Assembly: GCF_029931775.1 (NCBI RefSeq)
Contig: NC_079324.1
Coordinates: 56,944,402-57,008,401 of the forward strand
Direction: 5' to 3'
Origin: Euleptes europaea
Lineage: Eukaryota; Chordata; Lepidosauria; Squamata; Sphaerodactylidae
Length of the DNA: 64,000 nt
A program made the translations under genes and the position numbers. Positions 50,306-64,000 of the stretch are shown here, piece by piece; within the stretch, counting starts at the first letter, position 1, and each line of letters begins with the position of its first letter. A model generated the notes under the pieces. It worked only from the letters and a program-made list of their open reading frames with translations. It had not been told where the DNA came from and searched no databases.

Positions 50306-51341
50306 CTTGTTCTAAATCCCATCTAATTGTTTTTGAATTGAGATTTCAGCTGTTTGAGATCACTGGGCTCCTAGCGTTATTCTGACACTGCAGTTTTACC
50401 AGGTTGATAATTGCACACATTTTACATGGGAGACATATAAAGCCCAGTGTAACAACTTGAGACAATCTTGCCAGATGTTTGCATAATTGGTATTATACAA
50501 CCTATATACATGCCTGGTCTGATATCTATGGTCTGAATATGTATATATATATTTGTAAATGTATGTTTTACATGGGCTTCAATTGACCACTGAGGAAGGC
50601 CAAACAGGCCAAAATGTGTCTGGCATGTGGTTATAGTCTGGCATGTGGTTATAGATATCAACCTTAGGAAATGCCATAGTGCTGTTTTTTTAAATAATTT
50701 TTATCTTGGCATAGTGCCTTAAATAAATTATATTTTCATTATCTATATATTTTATTTATCCCACCCAACCATGGGTACCCAAGCTACTGTTTTCTAGGTT
50801 GGGTTTCGTTCTTTTCTTCTTTTACTGCAGTTGCCAAGCCATACGCATCCTGCACAACTTTAAGGCAGCTCCCACCATACAGTGAGTCCCAGCCTCGTTT
50901 CCAGGACAACCTTGCCTCTACCTGCAAAACTCCATGTAGGTTACCCATGATAATGCAACAGCTTTGTACGGTCTTTCCCACCCTGGCTGCTTCCCCCCCC
51001 CCCATTTGAGCTACAAAGGGGTTGTAAACATCCTCAAACATGCTGTGCTAAATGCGCCGGTAATAGCTGGAGTCAGCAAAGATTATGTTTCCTTTCTGAT
51101 CGCGCTAGCAAAAGGCAGTTTTCTGTTAAGCGGAAGATCGATGCCAATGAAGCAGCGGCCAAGGAGGAAACAGAAGGGACTCATCCTTCGTTACTCCTAT
51201 GCATAAGCGCCTTTCAGGATGAAGGCCGTCCCTCGCCAAGGAGTGGTATCCATTGTGAGCAGCCAAGGGGGTATACAAGCAACACATTAAACCACTTATT
51301 GTTGCTATAAAATGTTTTGTGCACCTCTAGTCTCACGCTCT
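50306..51341. other. Intergenic DNA, no feature seen
   Basis: About 1 kb without a gene or a repeat I can name; contains a 17-base tandem doublet, TCTGGCATGTGGTTATAG, near 50618-50653. Confidence 0.5.
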
Positions 51342-51545
51342 GTCCTGGATAGTCCAGGCTAGCCCAATCTCGACAGATCTCAGAAGCTAAGCAGGGTCGG
51401 CCTTGGCTAGTATTTGGATGGGAGACCTCCAAGGAACGCCATGACGCAGAGGCAGGCAATGGCGAACCACCTCTGAATGTCTCTTGCCTTGAAAATCCTG
51501 AGTCTCCATGAGTCAGCTATGACTTGACAGCGCTTTCCACCACCA
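51342..51545 (+). mobile_element. 5S rRNA-derived SINE, full length
   Basis: CAGAAGCTAAGCAGGGTCGG and TTTGGATGGGAGACCTCCAA boxes, BovB-like end GAGTCAGCTATGACTTGACA. Confidence 0.8.
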
Positions 51546-54459
51546 CAAGGTCTCACCTACCCCCACCTCATGACTTTCTTCCAGGTTGCAAGTGTCATCG
51601 CTTGCAGAAATGCACTAACAATTAAGCTAGAAGAAAAAAACCAAACTCGAGTGGAAATATGCCCAAGATGGGAGTTTTCAAAACCACAGGAGGGTTGAAG
51701 ATGAGGGATCTAGACTAGGGGTGTGCAGATATTGCTGACCTGATAAGTTACCCAATACCTGGAATACCGGGTTGGCAGCATCCAATATCATTCCTCCCCA
51801 CACCCACCACCATTCCTGATAATAGAACGTGGTGGTGCATCTGTTCCTTAAAGGGGCTCTACTTTCAGTGGGATGGACAGATCTAACTGTATTGAATATA
51901 ATGGTCCTTTCAAAGATGCACTACCAAGTGGGTGTTATTTGATAAGGTAGCCACAGTGGCACTGCTCCCCTTTCCCTGTCCATGACCAGCTTGCTCTCCT
52001 CTGGACACCTTAGAAATCTCTGGCCACACAGCACTCAGCACAGAGACAACCCTGCATGCACTTAACTAATTAAAGATGTTAAACATTGTGTTGTATTATT
52101 ACGTGTATACAGTGGGGTGGCAGACTGCATCTACTGATACGGCTCTTTTGAATGATGGCAATTAGGGGCATGGTTCTCCTTGAGCCATCAAGTGAGTACT
52201 GCCATCTTCACCTACACTGATCACCTTTCATTTTTTAATTCTTATGTGGAAGCTTGAGAACCTTTTGCAGTAACTCCATCACTGACTTTAGAGCAGTTGT
52301 CCACATTTATGCAGCAATCCTTACCAGCACATTGAAGATGGAAGCTTAGTTATCCGATTGCCCATATTCTAGAATTAAAGACAGGTGGATATATACTTGA
52401 TCCATTCAATATTCACTAGCCAGTGGTACCCACCGAGGACCTTTTAATGCTTCTCTCAAGCTGAAGGAACTGTAGCCTTCGGGAACAATTTACCCAGAAT
52501 ATCCAACACTCATTATTGGTGCCCAAGAAATGCGATTCAAAATTTAACAAAGGAATACGCCTACAACTAGCAAGCTGTTTTGACACCAACCTTCAAAGCT
52601 TTCTAGGAAGCACTTCTAAGAACCTCCCCACCCATCTTAATTCGGAGCCTTGACTTGACAAGATCTACTTTCAAATGTACTGTTCTGTATTTTTCAGTCA
52701 CTTCTCTTCCCCACAAATGTAGGGTGTAGCCCATGATGTATCAGTTGAAGACTAATGATGCAATGGATCAAGAAATATCCTGAGATGCCCCGCCCAGAAA
52801 AAAAGAATTAAGAGGCATTCCAACATGTTAGAACCCATATATGCAAGTTTCATTTAGAGGTGAGATTTATAGGTTGTGCACTTCTCCTTTCACTGTATCT
52901 GATTCAGAATGAACGAGTACTAATTTGTGTTACACTTGCAATGCTTTCAGTCTCTCCCAAAACTGCACTATACTTTTATTAACTTGCTCCCTTTTAAAAC
53001 AGTGTTACTGATCAAGACCTGCAAGACTTCACTGGAACAGAGGAGCCAATTTAGTTTAATTCCAAGCTCATTTATTTCCTGAATTGCATTTCAATAGATC
53101 TAAATTAAATAGTATTTAATTAAACTGAAAGGAACACTGAAATTCAGAGCTAATACAACACAAAAGGAATGGATAACACTCAAACCCAGAAATTGGTTGC
53201 AATTATCTTACTTCCATGTGAAACTTGTGCATACTTAGTACCTTGGAGCACACACTGAACAAGTTAAAGTATTAAAGTAGGATCTTACTGGGAGTATTAA
53301 AATCGTGGCAACTTTAAGTAAATATAGCAAGTGTAGTATGCAATGGTTCAGATCAGCAGAAACAGTAAAATCAAACACGCACAAGTGTGCCACATTAAAT
53401 GAGGCATCTTATAAAAAATGCACACCTAGAAAACATGCTATAGATTAATCAAGAGGACTGGGATGCTTTCCAATCTCCATTCCCTTCATAGCACAGTACA
53501 GATCTGTTCCCAATTTTTTCTGCTAAATTGCAGACTAGCCAATTGCACAGGCCATTTAAGTTATTTGCTCCTTCATACCATGGCATTTTAGGGTAAATGA
53601 AAAAATTCTTATTTTATTTGAATAACCCAATCAAATATTACAGTTCTACTTTTATTTTTTGTACACCTTTAACATAGACTAAGTAACATGGTAAATTTAA
53701 GGACAAAGGAAGGAGGCACATTTAGGAAGTAACTGCTGAAACAAGCCATACATATTGTGATCCACCCCCATGACCTCCTATTCACCCGATCGTCAAGCTT
53801 CAGCCATGCATTTTGAACTTCTCTTCAGTGATTTTTGTATAACTGTATGCAATGTATTCTGATAGCCAGCACAACAGCTTGTACTGGCTGTGGAGCGCCT
53901 TATATCCTGTTTCCTGCTAACTTCTTAGCCCTCAAAGTAGTAGTTTCACCTATTTGGAAGTCTAGAACTCAAGAATGTTGCTATAACACCAGAAATGGAG
54001 ATTTGTTTGCAAACTTAAGTACAAGTCCCACTAAGCACAGTGGAACTTGGTTTTGAGTCCACATGCAGAAGCTTATCAGTTTCATTTCTACGAAGTTAAC
54101 TTGAAGCACAGCAAACTGCAGATGAGAGTTCAATATGAATGCTGTGGTGGAATATTCAAATAGAAGAGTATTTGCTCCATATAGAAATCTAAAGTTTCTA
54201 AGCAACCTTACCCTCTCAGTGAGAACAAGGCCTGGCACTGTAATCAGAACAGCCGCTTCAATATAATTTAACTGGCCTAAATTCAAGTACTGCAACTTAA
54301 TCAGAAAGTGTTAGGCTGTTGGCTTCTCAGTTTGTCAGAAGTCCTTAAAAACAAAGCCTTCATAAATCTATACCAAGTTGGCACAAATTCTAAGTTAAGC
54401 AGACCACACCTTTTAAAAACCTGAAATAATTAGTCTTAATTCATAAAGATTCACTTGCT
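51546..54459. other. Unique A/T-rich DNA downstream of RAN
   Basis: Nearly 3 kb without a recognisable transposon, in contrast to the rest of the window. Minus-strand AATAAA motifs at 53656-53651 and 53618-53613 could serve longer RAN transcripts. No open frame of note. Confidence 0.6.
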
Positions 54460-54812
54460 TGGATATTTTTAATACAACTTTATTATGATCTAAACAAAAA
54501 GGAATGGGAATGACAGTAACAAACAAGATTTACCACTGAATACTGTGATGTGACTGCAGCAGTCAGATGTGAAACTCAAATAGGGAGTAAATTGCAGTCC
54601 AAAACAGCTAAATATGCAGGTCCAAAATGAAGGTTTTTTTTTTTACTGCCACATTCACTCCAAAGCCCATTCTCTCTTTCAGCATCCCAAAGATTAAAGC
54701 ACATGTTCTGCTCAGCTAGAATAATAAAGTGGCAAACACGCTGCACCACTGACATCACAGGACAGTTGCCTATAAAACTAGACTTCTGACGCTGGGCTCC
54801 AGCTTCACTCCC
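54460..54812 (-). other. RAN: RAN 3' UTR with conserved poly(A) signal
   Basis: AATAAA on the minus strand at 54484-54479, within CATAATAAAGTTGTATTA, about 330 nt after the stop. Long parts (for example GGAGCCCAGCGTCAGAAGTC and TTACTGTCATTCCCATTCCT) read like the human RAN 3' UTR as I remember it, which suggests unusual conservation for a UTR. The exact cleavage site is not visible. Confidence 0.75.
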
Positions 54813-59550
<4,738 letters not shown>

Positions 59551-60568
59551 GCTGCGTCTGGAAAGAAAAAAAACCAATAAAAAAAGAAAGATGAGCAATT
59601 TTTGACCATTTACTGGCTTATATACAACTATTCGCTGATTTCCGTGGAAGAAGTATTAAACTGGGTGTGTATGAATACGTCTACATGTTTGTAATGTCGA
59701 AATTCTGTAATAAAATATATTTTAAAGAGAGAGAGAGAGAAAGAAAGGCGTGATTCAGTGTGCTTTAGGCCTCCCGCCGGCTCTCGCCACAAAGGCGCGT
59801 GTCTCATTATTCATCCGGGTCAAAAGGGAAGGGAGGAAGCAGTAAATGGCGGCGGCCCAGTTATCCCACCCCCGATGGCTCAGCAGAATTGGGGGGGGGA
59901 GGGGGAGAAGGGGATAGATTTCAAACGCAAAGAGGAAAAAAATTGAGACATAAATAAAAATCAGGGCGCCCTCAGTAAGAAACGGAAGGCCCTGCCCGAG
60001 AGCCGCCGCCCCTCCCTTTCCCGTCCATGCCGCGCCCCATCCCCACGACACGAGGCGGCTGCGGCGGGCCCGAAGCCCTCGCCCCGAGACCATCTTCCCT
60101 GGTGCGTCCCCACCTCCCGCCTGGCCACAAATGCGCACGCGCGCGATCGCCCGCCGCCGTGGCGCGCGCCGCGTTCTCTTCCCCCACCCCCCCCCCGCAA
60201 CGCCGCGGCCGCGCGCTTCTAACGGCCTTCCCTCAACCGCCGCTGCGGGAAGGGAAACAGCGCGTGGTGGGGAGGGGGGGTCGAGGAGGAGGAGGGGGCG
60301 TGTGACGCGTCCTCCCTTTCTCTGCCCCCTCCTCGCCCTCCCGTACGCGTGAGGTAATAAAGGCCCTCTTTCCCCCCCCCTTCTCGTACTTTCTATGGCG
60401 CCACGAACCGCGCCAGGCCGCCTCGAGGAGGGATGGGGCGGCCCTTTGCGCGGCCTCCTCCTTTCCCCCCCCCCCGCCTTTTCTCTCTCGCCCGCTCCAG
60501 CGCGGCCTACCTCGCCAGGCCCGGCCACCTCGCCAGGCCCGGCCGCCTCCCTCCACCCTCCTCCTCAC

Positions 60569-60650
60569 CTTCCCGGCTGCTTCTCTTTCTCTCTCGCCCG
60601 CTTTCTCGCTTTCTCCCGCCCCTCTCAGGCCACTGGGCGAAGGAAGATGG
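60569..60650 (-). other. RAN: RAN noncoding exon 1 (proposed)
   Basis: The coding start exon has an acceptor 7 nt before the ATG, so an upstream noncoding exon must exist. The best donor in the CpG island is AAG|GTGAGG, making the last exon base 60569; a second candidate, GAG|GTAGGC, would end at 60511. The start near 60640-60650 is inferred from the promoter elements. Confidence 0.55.
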
Positions 60651-60675
60651 CGGAAGCGCGGCGACGGTTCAAATA
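60644..60675 (-). promoter_or_regulatory. RAN: RAN core promoter elements: YY1/ETS pair and TATTTGAA
   Basis: AAGATGGCGGAAGCG (60644-60658, plus strand) combines a YY1-type AAGATGGCGG with an ETS-type GCGGAAGC. On the minus strand TATTTGAA at 60675-60668 could be a weak TATA or a CHR (TTTGAA), a DREAM/B-MYB element of cell-cycle genes. Motif calls only. Confidence 0.45.
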
Positions 60676-61195
60676 CCCCGTGGGGGACGGGCGCACGACG
60701 CAGACGCGGCAGCGCGGGCGAAAAAAAGACGCGGAAGGCGGGCGGGAAGGAGGGGCCTGGCCTCCGTCACATGACCCGGGGGAGAGCGGGCGGGGCGGGC
60801 GAGGGGGGCCGCCCACTTTTGAGACGGAGGGTGGGGAGAGGCAAGAGCGCGCGCGCGCGCGCACCCGGCCCTCCCTTTCTCGACGAGGTCTTCCCTTCGG
60901 CCGGCCCGAAGCTCTTCTAGGAGGCGCGCGCGCGATGCGGTGCCCCCCCCGCCCCGCTGACGGTTGATTGGTTGGCTCGCTTGTGACGCAAGAGAGGGGA
61001 GGAAGGGGAGCGCGCCTGCGTCCTTTGTCCGTCAGTCGAGCCGTGCGGGCCCCTCGTCATTAACGTCCCCGCGCCGCGCGCGCGGCCGCCAAGGAGGATT
61101 CTGGCGGGAAAGTCTCGCCCCCCTATTCCTGCCCCCCTCCCCGCTTCCAAAATTCGCCTCAGGCGGCGTTGAGGGGGGGGGTTGCCCTTACCGTA

Positions 61196-61405
61196 TATAA
61201 TTGATAATTTGCTTTATCTATAATTGGTTATTTGCTTTATCTATAATTGGTTATTTGCTTTATCTATCTATATAGATATATAGATATCTATATATATTAT
61301 ATTGATAGATAATTGGTTATTTGCTTTATCTATCTATATCTATATAGATATATATTATCTATATATATTATATTGATAGATAATTGGTTATTTGCTTTAT
61401 CTATG
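61196..61405. repeat. A/T-rich tandem repeat next to the RAN CpG island
   Basis: ATAATTGGTTATTTGCTTTA recurs four times, with TATCTATATAGATA tracts between later copies. Self-complementary TAGATATA runs could form cruciforms. It starts within about 25 bases of the CpG island edge. Confidence 0.85.
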
Positions 61406-61452
61406 CTTATTATTTTAGCCAAGATAAAGTACGGTAGCGTTACCTGCTTTAA

Positions 61453-61654
61453 TAAGGTTGCCAACCTCCTGGTAGTAGCTGGAGATCTCCTATTGCAGCT
61501 GATCTCCAGCCGACAGAGATCAGTTCCCTGGGAGAAAATGGCCACTCTGGCAATTGGACTCTATGGTATTGAAGTCCCTCCCCCAACCCCGCCCTCCTCA
61601 GGCTCCACCCCTAAAATTCTCCCTCCGGTGGCGAAGAGGGGCCTGGCAACCCTA
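61453..61654. mobile_element. hAT-type MITE, TAGGGTTGCCA family
   Basis: TAAGGTTGCC to GGCAACCCTA with the full body; no clear duplication. Confidence 0.77.
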
Positions 61655-61802
61655 ACAGACTCCCCTATCCCCCCCCAGAAAAACACCCACATATGTATTG
61701 ACAGATAGACGGCTTATTTTCAGTGACTTGCAGGTAAATAAATGTAACTGTTCTCCCGATCTGCGTTACCCTTAATAATAACAAAAGAAGATAAAAACAT
61801 CA

Positions 61803-61931
61803 CCTGGAGAAAATGGCCGCTTTGGCAATTGGACTCTATGGCATTGAAGTCTCTCCCCTCCCCAAATCCTGCCCTCCTCAGGCTCCGCCCCCAAAACCTC
61901 CCGCCGGTGGCAAAGAGGGACCTGGCAACCC
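61803..61931. mobile_element. hAT-type MITE, half copy
   Basis: From CCTGGAGAAAATGGCCGC to GGCAACCCA. Confidence 0.7.
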
Positions 61932-61944
61932 ATGCTTTAACGTG

Positions 61945-62365
61945 ACCATGTGTGTTAAGCGCCGTCAAGTCGCTTCCGACTCATGGCGACCCTATGAATG
62001 AAAGTCCTCCAAAATCTGTCTTTGACAGCCTTGCTCGGGTCTTGCAAATTGAGGGCCGTGGCTTCCTTGATTAATCGATCCATCTCTTGTTGGGTCCTGC
62101 TGCCCTCAACTTTTCCTAGCATGATGGTCTTTTCCAGTGACTCTTGTCTTCTTATAATGTGACCAAAGTATGACAGCCTCAGTTTAATCATTTTAGCTTC
62201 TAAGGTCAGTTCAGGCTTGATTTGATCTATAACCCACTGATTTGGTTTTTTGGGCAGTCCACGGAATCCGTAATACTCTCCTCCAACACCACATTTCAAA
62301 GGAATCTATTTTCTTCCTATCAGCTTTCTTTACTGTCCAGCTTTCACACCCATACATGTGTGTGT
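61945..62365 (-). mobile_element. BovB LINE 3' fragment, copy 1
   Basis: Minus strand reads PKKPNQWVIDQIKPELTLEA, MIKLRLSYFGHIIRRQESLE and FIHRVAMSRKRLDGA, the BovB C-terminus, with a small deletion relative to copy 2, and ends in the GACTTGACGGCGCTTAACAC tail. Confidence 0.85.
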
Positions 62366-62990
62366 GTGTTAAGTGCCGTCAAGCCGCTTCCGACTCATGG
62401 CGACCCTATGAATGAAAGTCCTCCAAAATGTCCTATCTTTGACAGCCTTGCTCAGATCTTGCAAATTGAGGGCTGTGGCATCCGTTATTGAGTCAATCCA
62501 TCTCTTGTTGGGTCTTCCTCTTTTCCTGCTACCCTCAACTTTTCCTAGCACGATTGGCTTTTCCAGTGACTCTTGTCTTCTCATAATGTGACCAAAGTAC
62601 GATAGCTCATTTTAGTCAGTTTAGCTTCTAGGGTCAGTTCAGGCTTGATTTGATCTATAACCCACTGATTTGTGTTTTTGGCAGTCCACGGTATCCGTAA
62701 CACTCTCCTCCAACACCACATTTCAAAGGAATCTACTTTCTTCCTATCAGCTTTCTTCATTGTCCAGCTTTCACACCCACACATAGTAATAGAGAATACA
62801 ATGGCATGAATTACCGGTAACTTGCTCTTGTTTGCCAGTGACACATCCTTTCTTACACTTAAGAATGTTTTCTAGCTCCTTCATGGCTGCCCTTCGCAGT
62901 CTCAATCTCCTGATTTCTTGGCTGCAGTCTCCCTTTTGATTGATGATGGAGCCAAGGAATAGAAACTCTTCAACATACATACCCTTATAG
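62366..62990 (-). mobile_element. BovB LINE 3' fragment, copy 2, head-to-tail with copy 1
   Basis: Minus strand reads EEFLFLGSIINQKGDCSQEI, AMKELENILKCK, YGCESWTMKKADRKKVDSFE, RGRPNKRWIDSITDATALNL and ends RVAMSRKRLDGT plus a CA-rich tail. Interrupted frame. Copy 1 begins directly after this tail. Confidence 0.87.
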
Positions 62991-63486
62991 CCTTCTTAAT
63001 AAAGTAAAACAATTCTGCCTTTTGATATGGTGATATCTTTGCTATCTTAGTAAAAAATATTTTTTTCAGTGTGGTTTCATAGCAAGGCCTGTGTGTGTAT
63101 ATACTATATATCTACTGTATTATAAAAATATTTAGGTTATTTATATTCTGCCTCTCTCAGACTCCAGAATCAGTGCAATCACTAGGAAGTGGCATCTAAT
63201 AAGCAATAACAGGACAGGGATTGCAGAAATCTGAACACAGCATAAATATTAACTGACGTGTTAAACAAGCGGTAAATGTTAAGCAGGAATACAGTGTATT
63301 GAGAACGAGATAATGCTTACAACAACAGATAGCACATGCTACACACAGCAATAAAGTTTAAAGACCCGTTCCCTTTCTTGAATAGTCTCCTGAATCATTC
63401 TAATATAATATAGCACTAAAGTTGCTCTCCTGAACAATTCTATTTGTGGATTAATGTACAGGTGCACATGTTGCTAACATCACTGC
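62991..63486. other. Intergenic A/T-rich DNA, no feature seen
   Basis: No gene or repeat recognised. Confidence 0.5.
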
Positions 63487-63729
63487 TAGGGATGCCAGCC
63501 TCCAGGTGTGACCTGGGGATCCCATGGAATTAGAGCTCATCTCCAGGCTACAGAGATCAGTTCTCCTGCAGCAAATGAATGCTTGAAGGGTGGGTTGTAT
63601 GGCATTGTACCCCACTGTGGTCCCTGTCCTCCCCAGGCTTCATCCCTAAATCTTCAGGAGTTTCCCAACCTGGAGCTGTGGTCCTCCAGTCCCCCACTGG
63701 CAGCCGGCAGGTGGGGGCTGGCAACCCTA
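63487..63729. mobile_element. hAT-type MITE, second subfamily
   Basis: TAGGGATGCC to GGCAACCCTA; flanks ATCACTGC and ATCACTAG, 6/8. Confidence 0.8.
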
Positions 63730-63734
63730 ATCAC

Positions 63735-63935
63735 TAGGGTTGCCAGGTCTCTCTTCGCCACCAGTGGGAGGTTTTGGGGGCAGAGCTTGAGGAGGGTGGG
63801 GTTTGGGGAGGGGAGGGACTTCAATGCCATAGAGTCCAATTGCCAAAGCGGCCATTTTCTCCAGATGAACTGATCTCTATCAGCTGGAGATCAGTTGTAA
63901 TAGCAGGAGATCTCCAGCTACTACCTGGAGGTGGT
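63735..63935. mobile_element. hAT-type MITE, right end lost
   Basis: TAGGGTTGCC start immediately after the previous copy; typical body up to CTACCTGGAGGTGGTAG. Confidence 0.75.
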
Positions 63936-64000
63936 AGAAATAATAGTACTCGGCTCTTCAAAAATTATGCAAAGGTGTAACATATATTATATACAAAATA

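Larger units (their letters stand above)
59760..61175. promoter_or_regulatory. RAN: CpG island over the RAN promoter and first exon
   Basis: About 1.4 kb of very G+C- and CpG-rich sequence against an A/T-rich background, centred on 60000-61100. Multiple GGGCGG/CCGCCC Sp1-type boxes. It spans RAN exon 1 and extends about 500 bases upstream. Long open frames through it on both strands follow from its lack of A/T-rich stops and are not called as genes. Whether it also drives a divergent transcript cannot be seen. Confidence 0.9.

Noticed and set aside
59755-60528. 257-codon open frame on the minus strand in the CpG island
   Set aside because: Arg/Gly/Pro-rich low-complexity translation caused by GC-rich, stop-poor DNA; overlaps the RAN promoter and first intron and shows no domain.
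60395-60967. 190-codon open frame on the plus strand upstream of RAN
   Set aside because: Same cause; composition follows base composition and there is no family resemblance.

Overview
The window is vertebrate nuclear DNA, almost certainly from a squamate reptile (a lizard; species not resolvable by eye). The evidence is two vertebrate genes with clean GT-AG exons, plus a repeat set typical of squamates: CR1 and BovB LINEs, tRNA- and 5S-derived SINEs (one with a BovB-like tail, one resembling Sauria SINEs) and many hAT-type miniature DNA transposons.

Two protein-coding genes are supported, both on the minus strand. (1) The 5' part of ADGRD1 (GPR133, an adhesion GPCR) occupies 208-24088: signal-peptide exon, short exon 2, four exons of the pentraxin/laminin-G-like domain, and a phase-compatible 96-nt exon at 12971-13066 that looks optional and carries four N-glycosylation sequons. 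The gene runs off the left edge, so the GAIN domain and seven-helix region lie outside. (2) Complete RAN (small GTPase of nuclear transport) lies at about 54460-60650: a noncoding first exon in a CpG island, six coding exons giving 217 residues, and a short 3' UTR with a canonical poly(A) signal. RAN upstream of ADGRD1 on the same strand matches the order I know from human 12q24.33.

Layout: 1-24 kb, ADGRD1 exons and repeat-filled introns; 24-51.5 kb, intergenic DNA crowded with nested transposons; 51.5-54.5 kb, unique AT-rich DNA nearly free of repeats; 54.5-61.2 kb, RAN and its CpG island; 61.2-64 kb, an AT-rich tandem repeat, BovB fragments and more hAT MITEs.

The most unusual material is in the mobile elements: about 30 copies of a TAGGGTTGCCA-ended hAT MITE, several with 8-bp target duplications; a 736-bp hAT-like element with a perfect 8-bp duplication and GC-rich 97-bp internal repeats; several foldback families; and insertions nested up to three deep. 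I found no true tRNA or rRNA gene, CRISPR array or intact autonomous transposon. Exon edges were read base by base; repeat edges are by eye and good to about 5-20 bases unless a target duplication fixes them.
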